This document shows, piece after piece, positions 37,516 to 46,070 of a DNA stretch of 64,000 nucleotides. Source of the stretch: Chamaesiphon minutus PCC 6605. GTDB taxonomy: Bacteria > Cyanobacteriota > Cyanobacteriia > Cyanobacteriales > Chamaesiphonaceae. Under the pieces are notes generated by a model. It was not told the origin of the DNA. It was given only the letters and a program-made list of their open reading frames with translations, and made no database searches. Positions within the stretch are counted from its first letter, which is position 1. Each line of letters begins with the position of its first letter. The DNA is taken from contig NC_019697.1 of the NCBI RefSeq assembly GCF_000317145.1, forward strand, positions 5,817,889 through 5,881,888. Reading direction: 5' to 3'. The position numbers and the translations under genes were made by a program.

Positions 37516-38198
37516 GACAATTTTATAAATAAGAGTTGATAGTAGATCGCGAACAATGCGAAACCATAGTTTAAAATTGGCAGCAATCGCTAATTGCTAG
37601 CAAAAATACTAGTCATGCTGCTGTAACTCATCTAAATCGATCGTTACCAGCACCTCTGGACAAGAGGAGCGCAGATAGTGAATCGGTGTTTTTAGATGTG
37701 CTGAAATGGTGAACTGGGCGAGCGAATTTTTTTGTGATGACTTACTTAGATTGCTTTCGAGGATGAGCCTACAGCTCTTCGGTCAAGCAGTTGAAACAAA
37801 AGTTGCTATTATATAGTTCACTTAATAGATCGCATAATCTCTATTTACTCAATTTCGCTCGATCCTTTTGTGAGTTGCGGATCTTAGCTCGTCAAGTTTA
37901 GTCTCAAATCTTCATAAATTCCATCAGTGGGATTACCAGTTGTCAATAGCCTAGCAATATTCGATCGAGTCTTCTACGTAATTTCACTTATCTGCCTGCT
38001 CCCCGATGTTTACTATGGACTTGTCCTTATTGTGGGCGATTCTTTGGCGATCGGTTGTGATAACATCACAAGTCCGACATCGATCTCGATCGCATGTCAA
38101 TCGCAAATGGCGATTTGAGTGGGTATTGCGGCAATTTATGCCAAAAATAAATTGCGAATCGATTAAAATGACAGATAAATAGGAGGTGAATATCACTC
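37516..38198. other. 683-bp spacer between sigF and hli
   Basis: Divergent genes at both ends, so two promoters are expected. Short frames on both strands (for example 37927-38118) show no family resemblance. No repeat array or strong terminator is visible. Confidence 0.45.
38181..38190 (+). promoter_or_regulatory. Strong ribosome binding site of hli
   Basis: AGGAGGTGAA, a near-perfect anti-16S complement, ends 8 bp before the GTG start at 38199. Most genes in this window lack such a site, so it decides the start here. Confidence 0.85.
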
Positions 38199-38378
38199 GT
38201 GACGATCGAAACATCAACAGACTCAAACATTATTACTCCCCCAGTCGAGCCTAGTTTTGGCTGGAATGTCTATGCCGAACGCACAAATGGTCGCTTTGCA
38301 ATGGTGGGATTTGTCTTGTTATTGCTTTTAGAATTAGTAACAGGACAAGATCTCTGGACGTGGCTGGGGCTGCGCTAA
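38199..38378 (+). CDS. High-light-inducible protein (Hlip/SCP)
   Basis: A single-helix member of the light-harvesting-like superfamily that binds chlorophyll and carotenoid and protects photosystem II assembly. The 59-residue product has a short polar N terminus, then FGWNVYAERTNGRFAMVGF with the chlorophyll-binding E-x-x-N-G-R motif, and a hydrophobic helix ending LVTGQDLWTWLGL. It starts at GTG and is preceded by a strong Shine-Dalgarno sequence. Such genes are induced by high light through the NblS/Hik33 system, whose partner SipA is encoded 4 kb away. Confidence 0.93.
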   Translation: MTIETSTDSNIITPPVEPSFGWNVYAERTNGRFAMVGFVLLLLLELVTGQDLWTWLGLR

Positions 38379-38469
38379 CACTGTTAGATCCTCGACCCTC
38401 TTGACTGGTACTATAAATCGTGGTAGATTAACAAAGCGCATAAAACGCACCTCAAGAAAAAATTAACAA

Positions 38470-38551
38470 GCGGATGTGGCGGAATTGGTATACGCGCACG
38501 CTTGAGGTGCGTGTGGCTTAGTCCTTGGGAGTTCGAGTCTCCCCATCCGCA
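38470..38551 (+). tRNA. tRNA-Leu (GAG)
   Basis: Acceptor stem GCGGATG/CATCCGC with discriminator A. The anticodon stem CACGC/GCGTG holds the loop TTGAGGT, giving anticodon GAG. A long variable arm (class II) and the T arm GTTCGAG are present. The 3' CCA is not encoded. Confidence 0.96.
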
Positions 38552-38573
38552 TTAGGTTCGGTCTCGACCGACA

Positions 38574-38613
38574 ACAAAGCCCAGATTTCGCTATTGAAAT
38601 CTGGGCTTTGTCT
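38574..38613 (+). terminator. Terminator hairpin after tRNA-Leu
   Basis: A 16-bp stem from ACAAAGCCCAGATTTC to GAAATCTGGGCTTTGT with a 6-nt loop, 22 bp downstream of the tRNA. The tail TCTTAATT is only weakly T-rich. Confidence 0.75.
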
Positions 38614-38911
38614 TAATTAGATTACCCAAAAACTGCCACAATTGTAACTTGAGATTGTCGTAGTTACTCCTTTCCAACTCCAGAAGTAGACAATCTCGCA
38701 CTGTGATTTCGTTCGTCTTTGGTTGTGCCTACGGCAGGCTACGCCAATGAATCTACTCGATCGAATGAGTTGACAAAATAGAATGTCTTATTTAGATGTT
38801 CGACAGCTCAGCCACTATCCACTATTGACTCGCTACTCTGAGAGAGTAGATTCGATCGGTTAACCGCGATCGAAATTTTCTAGATAGGTTGTGATATAAT
38901 TGCATAAGTTA

Positions 38912-38984
38912 GGGCACGTGGCTCAGTGGATAGAGCATCAGGTTCCGGTCCTGAGGATCGGGGGTTCGAATCCCTCCGTGCTCA
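38912..38984 (+). tRNA. tRNA-Arg (CCG)
   Basis: Acceptor stem GGGCACG/CGTGCTC (one G-T pair), discriminator A. The D arm contains CAGTGGATAGAGC. The anticodon loop TTCCGGT lies between TCAGG and CCTGA, giving anticodon CCG. The T arm holds GGTTCGAATCC. CCA is not encoded. Confidence 0.96.
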
Positions 38985-38995
38985 TCATAACTAGA

Positions 38996-39030
38996 AGCAG
39001 CCGACATAATTTATGTCGGCTGCTTTTTTG
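38996..39030. terminator. Bidirectional terminator between tRNA-Arg and grxC
   Basis: A 13-bp stem AGCAGCCGACATA/TATGTCGGCTGCT with a 3-nt loop followed by TTTTTT. It sits 11 bp after the tRNA and 8 bp before the grxC stop on the opposite strand. Confidence 0.9.
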
Positions 39031-39037
39031 TTTAGCA

Positions 39038-39313
39038 CTAATTATTAGATTTAGCAATTCCCAATAGCGAATCTAATTTATCGCTATCGTCCAAGTCGTG
39101 GAGATCGTCACAACCACCAATGTGAGCGTCATCGATAAAAATTTGCGGTAATGAGCGTCTACCATTAGCTCTTTTGGCCATTTCCGAACGTGCCTGCTCG
39201 TCACCATCGACCGCATACTCAGTAAACTCAACACCTTTACTCTTTAACAATGCCTTTGCGCGGATACAATAGGGACAACTACGCCAGGTATAGATCTCAA
39301 TATTTGGCTGCAT
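39038..39313 (-). CDS. grxC: Glutaredoxin 3
   Basis: A small glutathione-dependent disulfide reductase. The 91 residues include the active site CPYC in YTWRSCPYCIRAKALL, the cis-Pro segment SLPQIFIDDAHIGGCDDL, which also carries the glutathione-binding GGCDDL, and the usual thioredoxin fold length. It is a dithiol (class I) glutaredoxin. It stands alone, transcribed toward tRNA-Arg. Confidence 0.95.
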   Translation of the reverse strand: MQPNIEIYTWRSCPYCIRAKALLKSKGVEFTEYAVDGDEQARSEMAKRANGRRSLPQIFIDDAHIGGCDDLHDLDDSDKLDSLLGIAKSNN

Positions 39314-39724
39314 AGCAACTTTAGCTAATTCAATCCAGGTTTTACCTATCTATATTGGCACTTTTCGACGGAGATCGATCGCTAGCAGCGATACGTTATC
39401 GCAGATTGTCTCGCATGGGTTAGCGATCGCCCTCCAAATATAGATACAAAAAATAGACCACCAGTAAATAGCGATCTAAGTTGCAGTAGTTATTGGGTAA
39501 CTAATAAGCTTAATCCTACTCGTAAACTAACGATCGGCAATCCGCCAATTGCATGGATCGATCTCGGCATTTTTGCCGATCTTTGCCAATCGATCTCGAT
39601 CGGGCATCGCAGCAGAAAGCCCGATAGCCAGCAGATTTGTGTCGATTTGCTCGCGTCTAGCTGGCTAAATTTGCTATAGTCAGCATAGAGTAAAAATACT
39701 ACTAATTTTAGGAGAGCATCCCCA
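39314..39724. other. 411-bp spacer between grxC and sodB
   Basis: Divergent genes, so both promoters lie here. No small gene or repeat array is visible. A clear ribosome binding site AGGAG (39710-39714) precedes the sodB ATG by 10 bp. Confidence 0.5.
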
Positions 39725-40318
39725 ATGGCGTTCGTACAAGAAGCTTTGCCTTATGATGTCAGTGCTTTAGAGCCACACATGTCCGCAAAGACGTTTGAGT
39801 TTCACTATGGTAAGCACCATGCTACTTATGTGACTAACCTCAACAATCTTACCAAAGATACGCCGATGGCGGATATGTCGATCGAAGATGTTGTTAGAGG
39901 TAGTTTTGGTGATGCCAGTAAAGCAGGTATCTTCAATAATGCCGCTCAGGTTTGGAATCATGCTTTTTTCTGGAAATCCATGAAGCCTAATGGCGGTGGT
40001 GCCCCAACTGGCGAATTGGCTGCCAAAATCGATGCTGACTTCGGTAGCTTCGACCAATTTAAAACAGACTTTAAAGCTGCTGCTACGACTCAATTTGGTA
40101 GTGGTTGGGCTTGGTTAGTTAACGATGGCGGTACGCTCAAGATTACCAAAACTGGTAACGCTGAAAATCCCCTCGTTCACGGCCAAACTCCCCTGCTAAC
40201 GTTAGACGTGTGGGAACATGCCTACTACCTCGATTTCCAAAATCGTCGCCCAGACTTTATCAGTACCTACTTAGATAGCTTGGTCAACTGGGATTTTGCT
40301 GCGGCTAATTTCAAATAG
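39725..40318 (+). CDS. sodB: Iron superoxide dismutase
   Basis: Converts superoxide to peroxide and oxygen in the cytosol. The 197 residues follow the Fe/Mn-SOD pattern: LPYDVSALEPHMSAKTFEFH, GKHHATYVTNLN, NNAAQVWNHAFFW with metal His, GSGWAWLV, and the metal-binding signature DVWEHAYYLD. The His30-Tyr34 (HATY) and the AAQVWNH context are more like the iron form, which is the usual cytosolic enzyme in cyanobacteria, but metal choice is not certain from sequence. Confidence 0.94.
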   Translation: MAFVQEALPYDVSALEPHMSAKTFEFHYGKHHATYVTNLNNLTKDTPMADMSIEDVVRGSFGDASKAGIFNNAAQVWNHAFFWKSMKPNGGGAPTGELAAKIDADFGSFDQFKTDFKAAATTQFGSGWAWLVNDGGTLKITKTGNAENPLVHGQTPLLTLDVWEHAYYLDFQNRRPDFISTYLDSLVNWDFAAANFK

Positions 40319-40326
40319 TCGCCAGT

Positions 40327-40342
40327 GGACGCGCAAGCGTCC
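40327..40342. repeat. Imperfect palindrome
   Basis: GGACGC/GCGTCC arms around GCAA, 9 bp after the sodB stop. The spacer 40319-40620 shows nothing else recognisable. Confidence 0.5.
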
Positions 40343-40620
40343 ATCCCCACTCCAACTCCATTATTTAAATTACAACTGTTGTGGAGGCGATTTTGACTGG
40401 CACTCCACTTCAATTTGCCCCTGCCACCCCCAATAGTTCGCTCTTTACTGACAACAGCAAGTCTTCAATCCATCTCACCCGGAGCTAGAGATCGCGGTCT
40501 TCTGGGTTTAGTGGTATAAAATACGAACAGATGGACGATCGCATAACTGTCCGATCGAGCATTAAGTAGACAAGTTTAGGGATTAAGTTAAGAATATGCT
40601 TCCCGTTCTCAATTTAATCG

Positions 40621-41325
40621 ATGAAATCGACCCATAATATCTATTTAATCGAACGCAATCGCTCGATTCTGGCATTATTATTAATCGTGCCCATCACCAG
40701 CCTCGGCGCGCTGTTTTCGACAGTTATTGCCCCAGGCGCAACCGGACAAATCATCGCGGTTTGTTGTGGCATCTGGCTGTTGGTATTTCCGCTCTGGTGG
40801 CATGTATCGGTAGAGCGACAGCAGCTAAAGTTGAGATTGGCTCCCGATGGCTGGGCGATCGGCGTTATCCTGGGATTGGTGATGTTGAGTGCGATCTTGG
40901 CTAGCTACTGGTCTGCGGGCAGATATTGGTTGAATATTCCCGATATTAGAGCTAGAGTCACCCAGATGGGGATGAACATTCCCTTGATGGTATTTGGATT
41001 TGGGACTTTCCAGACTTTAGTTAATTCGCTAATTGAAGAGTATGTCTGGCGGTGGTTTGTCTACCGTCACTGTGCCAGATTATGGACGCAGGAGCAGGCG
41101 GTATGGATTTCGGCGGGGTTCTTTACGCTGCACCATATCATTTTGCTGGTTGCTTATTGTGATGATTGGCGGTTGGTAGTTGTCGGCTCGATCGCAGTGT
41201 TTGTGGCAGGAGTATTATGGGCTAGATGTACCAAGATCTATAACTCGCTATTGCCTGGTTATCTGAGCCATCTCGCAGCGGATTTGGCTTTGCAAATCGT
41301 TAGTTGGCATATCCTCTTGGGGTGA
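40621..41325 (+). CDS. CPBP family intramembrane metalloprotease
   Basis: A membrane-embedded CAAX-protease/bacteriocin-processing family protein. The 234 residues carry about six hydrophobic segments. The catalytic motifs are the glutamate pair EEYVWR (in LIEEYVWRWFVYRH) and FFTLHHI with the second-motif His, followed by a third helix with SHLAADLAL. Family members process membrane peptides or act in stress and immunity functions. No specific substrate is suggested by neighbours. Confidence 0.88.
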   Translation: MKSTHNIYLIERNRSILALLLIVPITSLGALFSTVIAPGATGQIIAVCCGIWLLVFPLWWHVSVERQQLKLRLAPDGWAIGVILGLVMLSAILASYWSAGRYWLNIPDIRARVTQMGMNIPLMVFGFGTFQTLVNSLIEEYVWRWFVYRHCARLWTQEQAVWISAGFFTLHHIILLVAYCDDWRLVVVGSIAVFVAGVLWARCTKIYNSLLPGYLSHLAADLALQIVSWHILLG

Positions 41326-41465
41326 GTGGTATTTACTCTAAATTTGGGCGATAAATTTAGACGCCCCCAGGTTTACAATACATATATACCAAAAATCTGC
41401 TCGATCGAGTCATAAGTACTCACCGAACAGATCTATAGGTTTAAATACTTGAGATAACAGGCAGA

Positions 41466-41654
41466 TTAAGTGCGGAACCGACGCTTATTCTGTCTGTGTC
41501 TGGCAATTGCCTTGCGCTTGCGCTTCTCAATTGGAGTTTCAAAGTGTCTGTGTTTGCGCATATCAGGAAAAATCCCCGCTTTGGAGACTTCTCGCTTGAA
41601 TCGGCGTAGCACTGACTCAATGCCTTCACTTTCACCGGGAATAACTTGAGACAT
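41466..41654 (-). CDS. rpsU: 30S ribosomal protein S21
   Basis: The 62-residue basic protein has the S21 pattern: [20 protein letters not shown], followed by a long C-terminal run of Lys and Arg ([17 protein letters not shown]). A frame overlapping it on the same strand (41441-41668) is an out-of-frame shadow. It lies 140 bp downstream of the RNA-binding protein gene on the same strand. The rbp-rpsU order is known in cyanobacteria, where the pair responds to cold. Confidence 0.95.
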   Translation of the reverse strand: MSQVIPGESEGIESVLRRFKREVSKAGIFPDMRKHRHFETPIEKRKRKAIARHRQNKRRFRT

Positions 41655-41794
41655 CCTAACCCATCCAAAAAACTTACTAACTAATCATTATGGCTGAAAG
41701 AGTGGTATTCTTCCAACTATTTACCAACCAAAATAAGGACAAACTTGACGTCTGTCCTTAAAGACCTTACGAGCGCGAACTTTGGGGTTCGGGC

Positions 41795-42076
41795 TTAGTA
41801 GCGGCGGTTGCCACCACCGAAGGAGCCTTTTTCTTCACGAGGTTTGGCTTTGTTGACTTTGAGGTCGCGACCCATCCATTCAGCACCATCGAGAGCTTCG
41901 ATAGCAGCAGATTCTTCGGCGTCGGTTTCCATTTCGACAAAAGCAAAACCGCGTAGACGACCAGTTTCCCGATCGGTAGGCAATTGAACTCGTTTGACTT
42001 TACCGTATTCGGCAAAAGTCTGAGTCAGGTCATCCTGCGTAACTTCGTAGGATAAATTGCCGACGTAAATTGACAT
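41795..42076 (-). CDS. RRM-type RNA-binding protein (Rbp)
   Basis: A single RNA-recognition-motif protein of the cyanobacterial Rbp family, often cold-induced. RNP2 is SIYVGNLSYEV and RNP1 is RGFAFVEME; the Gly-rich tail is GSFGGGNRRY. I start it at the ATG at 42076, preceded by GGAGAC, giving 93 residues. A longer frame adds 52 residues with no resemblance to the family and reads the leader. The leader is long, as in cold-regulated rbp genes. Confidence 0.94.
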   Translation of the reverse strand: MSIYVGNLSYEVTQDDLTQTFAEYGKVKRVQLPTDRETGRLRGFAFVEMETDAEESAAIEALDGAEWMGRDLKVNKAKPREEKGSFGGGNRRY

Positions 42077-42472
42077 ATCGCTGTCTCCAGAATCCTGTAG
42101 GTGTAGAGAGTTAGATTCGGAGAAAAGCTTGTAAAAAGAACCATACAGCCGAAAATAATCTTCATTTATAATGGTAGCACAAGATCTTGGAAACCGATCG
42201 TTTACCATAATATCGATCGATTTCCATTGCAAGTGATGGATTCTGACTCATGCTATTTTTTTAAATAAGTGTAGATGTTATAACTATGTCCCCGCTCTAA
42301 TGTATGAGTGCTGACGATCGAAACACCAGTGATGCTCTCCACCGCTAGCAATTACCAGTTAGATCGAGCGCAGCTACTTTTGTAAAATCATTCGATCGAC
42401 TGTTGCAGAAATTATTTAATCGACTCTATGTAATTGCTAAATAATAATCGATATTTGCTGAATTAATAAATT
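42077..42472. other. 396-bp divergent promoter region of rbp and sipA
   Basis: No coding frame looks real. The part next to rbp is probably its 5' untranslated leader. No repeat array is visible. Confidence 0.5.
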
Positions 42473-42694
42473 ATGTCTCAAGAATTTAACATTGGTGCAA
42501 CGGTAAAGATTATTGCGTTACCACCGTATCTAAAAACTGCCGATCCGATGCCGATGTTGCGCCCCCCCACTCTATTAGAGATTGGTGCCGAGGGCATAAT
42601 TATCGATCGCAAACCCGGCAATTATTGGGCAGTCAAATTCGATCGCAGCTCCTTTTTGCTTGAAGATCGTTATTTAGAGGTAGTTGTTAGCTAG
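42473..42694 (+). CDS. sipA: NblS-interacting protein SipA
   Basis: A small SH3-like protein (DUF3148) that binds the sensor kinase NblS/Hik33 and modulates the response to high light and nutrient stress. The 73 residues match: FNIGATVKIIALPPYLKTAD, PMPMLRPP, LLEIGAEGIIIDRKPG, YWAVKFDRSSFLLEDRYLE. The gene stands alone on the plus strand, divergent from rbp. Confidence 0.93.
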   Translation: MSQEFNIGATVKIIALPPYLKTADPMPMLRPPTLLEIGAEGIIIDRKPGNYWAVKFDRSSFLLEDRYLEVVVS

Positions 42695-42778
42695 CTCCAG
42701 CTCGAAACTGTCACAAAGCAAGCTGACTTCGACACAAAAATTAGTACTGCTTATCAATGTCATAAGTTATCCTGAATA

Positions 42779-43339
42779 ATGAGGATCGCTAAAAAAGTAG
42801 ATGATATGACACAAGCATTTAATGGTGGAGACAAGAATAGCTTTTTAGTAGGACAGACTCCAGTCAGACAATGGCAGAATGTCGCGATCGGCAGCTTGGG
42901 TCTGTGGCTGAGTGGTAGTTTGCTATTAGATTTCGTCATCATGCCCACCCTCTGGACGACGGGGATGATGGAGAGTAGTGGCTTTGCCTCGGCGAGTTAT
43001 AGTATTTTTTGGATTTTCAATCGGGTCGAGTTATTATGTGCGGCTGCGGCACTTAGCAGCATGTGGGCATTGAGTGAGGTATCTAGAGCCGATTTAGAAA
43101 CTAAACGGGAAATGATTGCTAGTGCTGTGATGCTGCTGCTAATCGCCCTGAGCTATACTTTTGTGCTCACGCCTTATATGAGTGGCTTAGGGATAAATTT
43201 AGACGTCTTGGCGACGACAAAATCTCTGCCCGCAGAAATGACTCAACTGCACGCAATCTACTGGGTATTAGAAGCTAGCAAATTGGCGATTGCCGGGTTA
43301 TTGTTGTCAAAGTGTGGCAATCGGGCGATCGCTCGGTAA
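42779..43339 (+). CDS. DUF4149-like membrane protein
   Basis: A 186-residue membrane protein with four hydrophobic segments (about 34-56, 72-96, 110-132 and 160-176). Sequence such as WLSGSLLLDFVIMPTLW and SYSIFWIFNRVELLCA resembles the DUF4149/TMEM205-like group. Start may be the first ATG or the internal one nine codons later (MTQAF). Function unknown. Confidence 0.7.
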   Translation: MRIAKKVDDMTQAFNGGDKNSFLVGQTPVRQWQNVAIGSLGLWLSGSLLLDFVIMPTLWTTGMMESSGFASASYSIFWIFNRVELLCAAAALSSMWALSEVSRADLETKREMIASAVMLLLIALSYTFVLTPYMSGLGINLDVLATTKSLPAEMTQLHAIYWVLEASKLAIAGLLLSKCGNRAIAR

Positions 43340-43464
43340 GAAATTGTTGTATTTGAGGAGTCCTTAGCAACACTGCACGATCGAAACGATCGTGCATTCT
43401 GTCTTGTCTGGCTATACAGTCGGGTTTTGCCAGAGACGAGGCTAGGCCAACGCGGAGCGTCTAC

Positions 43465-43514
43465 GTGGTCGGGTCGAAGAAAATCGCGACGCTTTCGTCG
43501 TTCGACCCGACCAC
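43465..43514. repeat. 14-bp inverted repeat with 22-nt loop
   Basis: Arms GTGGTCGGGTCGAA and TTCGACCCGACCAC are perfectly complementary. It lies between convergent genes without a T-run on either side, overlapping no gene. It could be an mRNA 3' stabiliser or a REP-like element. Confidence 0.7.
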
Positions 43515-43538
43515 CAGAAATGCGAGCTGCTGCCTTCG

Positions 43539-44219
43539 CTAATGAAGTACGCCGATAAAGATTGCCGCAGCAGGTTTGTCTGTCTGCGGATGTAAGGGTT
43601 CGCGAATTTCGGCAATGGTAAATCCATGGGTAGTAAATAGCTCTACCCATGTTGCCACCGTGCGAAAATACCAAGGAGCCGGATCGGTAAAATCATCGCT
43701 AAAACCAGCCCATGACGATGCTCTCCAGCCATCTGAATATGGAAAATCGCCACAGGCGACAAGCGGATGCAGGGTTTGGACGATAAATGTGCCCCCATCG
43801 TTGAGTAGTGATGGAATCGATCGAAATAAATCGGTTACCGACTCATTGCCAAATAATGAAAAGTTTGCCACTGCGAGATCGAATTTTTCGCCAAGTTTAC
43901 CTGCTGCTATTTCGGCATAGGAAGCTAACTCAAATCTGCCTACACCCTGAGTTTGCGATCGTTCGATGAATGCCGGAACGACATCGACACCCAGTACATC
44001 CATTCCGCGCGCCGTCAATTCACGCGTCAGCCAGCCTTCACCACTACCGATATCGAGAACTTTACGGGCGCTACGACTGACGACGGCATCGATAATCGAT
44101 CGATTTGTGACTTGTTGACGGCTGGCGATTTGTTGTTCTGAGATTGCGACGCTCCAAGCTCTGGCATTTTGATGCCACGAGTCGATAATTTGTCGCTCTG
44201 CGGATAAATCGATCGTCAT
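43539..44219 (-). CDS. Class I SAM-dependent methyltransferase
   Basis: A Rossmann-fold methyltransferase of 226 residues. Motif I is KVLDIGSGEGWLTREL (about 52-67), followed by GVDVVPAFIE (motif II acidic end), FDLAVANFSLFG (motif IV) and a post-motif region GGTFIVQTLHPL. The N terminus is helical. The pattern is UbiE/methyltransferase-11-like. The substrate cannot be predicted. Confidence 0.88.
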   Translation of the reverse strand: MTIDLSAERQIIDSWHQNARAWSVAISEQQIASRQQVTNRSIIDAVVSRSARKVLDIGSGEGWLTRELTARGMDVLGVDVVPAFIERSQTQGVGRFELASYAEIAAGKLGEKFDLAVANFSLFGNESVTDLFRSIPSLLNDGGTFIVQTLHPLVACGDFPYSDGWRASSWAGFSDDFTDPAPWYFRTVATWVELFTTHGFTIAEIREPLHPQTDKPAAAIFIGVLH

Positions 44220-44414
44220 TCAGGTTACGCAGGGAAAGATTTATTCTGTATGTTAAGACAGGCAGAAGGTATAAGTAGATGGGCACAATTAAATATAAAA
44301 TACCGCGTAGGGTGGGCAGTGCCCACCATCTAGGTTTCAGGCATAATCTATTTGATAAATAATTGCACCTACTTACTTATCTTAGTATACTACATTGACA
44401 AAAAATGGATATTT

Positions 44415-44479
44415 GGCGTTGCTGAATTTTAGTATGATTTACTTTTTATGCACATTTCATACATCAATTCAGTAACGCG
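44415..44479. mobile_element. Small inverted-repeat (MITE-like) element, short form
   Basis: 65 bp with ends GGCGTTGCTGAATT and AATTCAGTAACGCG, plus inner TATGA and TCATA motifs. This is the same design as 26341-26455 but with a shorter centre. It has no coding capacity. Confidence 0.65.
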
Positions 44480-44488
44480 GATATTTTA

Positions 44489-44776
44489 TCAGTGAGCGAT
44501 CCACTGAGCGTCGGTAATGATGAAAATGCCACCGAGTTTTTTGAGTAGTGGTTGCATCGCATTCGAGAGCTTTTCAGCCATTTCTAGATCGGTACAAATA
44601 ATCATAATATAGCTATTAGTGATCAGATCGTCGCCAGAATAGCCATGTTCGCCACTACCAGAAACATTATTAATGACTGTATAACCTCGGATTGAATTCT
44701 TTTTAAGAATCTTCAGCACGGCAGGCACTTCTAAATAACTGACGATTATTTCAACTTTTTTAACAGGCTGAAGCAT
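44489..44776 (-). CDS. sbtB: PII-like protein SbtB
   Basis: A trimeric PII-like signalling protein that binds adenine nucleotides and controls the bicarbonate transporter SbtA. The 95 residues include the ferredoxin-like core (KKVEIIVSYLEVPAVLKILK) and the T-loop region GEHGYSGDDLITNSY. It ends IITDAQWIAH. The C-terminal redox hairpin with a CGPxGC motif described for the Synechocystis protein is absent. Its ATG is 2 bp after the sbtA stop, so the pair is one transcription and translation unit. Confidence 0.93.
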   Translation of the reverse strand: MLQPVKKVEIIVSYLEVPAVLKILKKNSIRGYTVINNVSGSGEHGYSGDDLITNSYIMIICTDLEMAEKLSNAMQPLLKKLGGIFIITDAQWIAH

Positions 44777-44778
44777 AG

Positions 44779-45849
44779 TTAGACTCCCAATAGTTTAATA
44801 GTTTGGAGATAGAGCGGAATTCCAACAATGATATTGAAAGGAAAAGTAATTGCTAAAGCCATCGATACATACAAACTGGGATTTGCTTCGGGGACTGTCA
44901 TCCGCATGGCTGCAGGTACGGCAATATAAGAAGCACTAGCGCACAATACGGCAAATAGCAGAGAGTTACCTTCACCCATACCGACTAATTTAGCGAGTAG
45001 AATTCCTAGCAAAGCATTAGCAAGTGGCATTAAAATTGCAAAGCTAATTAGAAACATGCCAGTTTTTTGCAGATCTTGAATCCTCCGGGCTGCCACTAAT
45101 CCCATATCGAGCAGGAAAAACATTAGTGCGCCATAAAATAGATCTTTTTCGACAAATAAATGCACTTTTGTCCAGCCATCACCACCAGTGAGTACTCCCG
45201 TGATGAGGCTACCAATTAATAATAAAACTGAGCCATTTAAAAAAGCCTCTCTTAAGACTTCACCCCAAGAAGTTTCTTGGTTATCTGCTTCATCCTTATT
45301 ATTTTTATTATCGACTTCATCTTTATGATGTTTGTTGTCGGTGTCATCCCGATCGTGTTTTTCATCAACAGAAATATCTAGTGCTTTGGGTGTAAATATC
45401 CTTACCAAAACCAAACCTACCACGATCGCGGGTGACTCCATTAGTGCTAAAGCGGCTACCATATGACCGCCATATGGAATCTCAATTTTGTCGAGCAAGG
45501 AACTAGCAGTAATAAACGTGACCGCACTAATCGAACCATAAGTAGCCGCAATTGCCGCAGCATTGTAATTATCTAATTTAACCCGCAGAATAAAGAAAGA
45601 ATATACTGGCACGATCGATGCCATAAATACCGCTGCGAGCAAGGTACTGATAATCATCGGACTCAAACCGCTCTCAAATAGCTCGTGTCCACCTTTGAAG
45701 CCGATAGCGACTAGTAGATAGAGCGAAAATAGTTTGGGTAAGGGATTGGGAATTTCTAAATCGGATCGTACAAAAACCGCCAGCATTCCCAAGAAAAAGA
45801 ACAACACTGGCGGATTTAAGATATTAGACAGAATTAAATTGCTATCCAT
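44779..45849 (-). CDS. sbtA: Sodium-dependent bicarbonate transporter SbtA
   Basis: A high-affinity HCO3- importer of the CO2-concentrating mechanism, in the plasma membrane. The 356 residues have about ten hydrophobic helices in two inverted halves. Family marks are FFLGMLAVFVRSDLEIPNPL and YGSISAVTFITASS, with the matching SASYIAVPAAMRMTVPEANP in the second half. The cytoplasmic loop between the halves (about 175-210) is an imperfect charged repeat (DDTDNKHHKDEVDNKNNKDE). sbtB follows at once. The operon is usually induced at low inorganic carbon. Confidence 0.95.
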   Translation of the reverse strand: MDSNLILSNILNPPVLFFFLGMLAVFVRSDLEIPNPLPKLFSLYLLVAIGFKGGHELFESGLSPMIISTLLAAVFMASIVPVYSFFILRVKLDNYNAAAIAATYGSISAVTFITASSLLDKIEIPYGGHMVAALALMESPAIVVGLVLVRIFTPKALDISVDEKHDRDDTDNKHHKDEVDNKNNKDEADNQETSWGEVLREAFLNGSVLLLIGSLITGVLTGGDGWTKVHLFVEKDLFYGALMFFLLDMGLVAARRIQDLQKTGMFLISFAILMPLANALLGILLAKLVGMGEGNSLLFAVLCASASYIAVPAAMRMTVPEANPSLYVSMALAITFPFNIIVGIPLYLQTIKLLGV

Positions 45850-45961
45850 CGGATCTTCAAAATTTAGTTATCAATGTCTGTTCATTATCCGGCTGTTAGT
45901 GACAACTCAGCAAATGTTTCAATTTGTTAACACCGATCGATAAATTCAAATGGCAAGATTC

Positions 45962-46061
45962 CTAATGGGGTGAATGGGTGGATGGGTGGATTGGTAATGA
46001 GTAATGGGTAATGACGTAACCCCTAAAACCTAAAACCTAAAACCTAAAGCCTATCCCCTAT
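45962..46061. repeat. GGGTGGAT and CCTAAAA tandem repeats
   Basis: GGGTGGAT/GAATGGGT units (45966-45991) and CCTAAAA/CCTAAAG heptamers (46021-46055) lie in the spacer beyond the 3' end of asnS. Confidence 0.8.
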
Positions 46062-46070
46062 CCCCTAATT

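Noticed and set aside
41441-41668. Second frame overlapping rpsU
   Set aside because: It is out of frame with the S21 protein, which has a clear family pattern.
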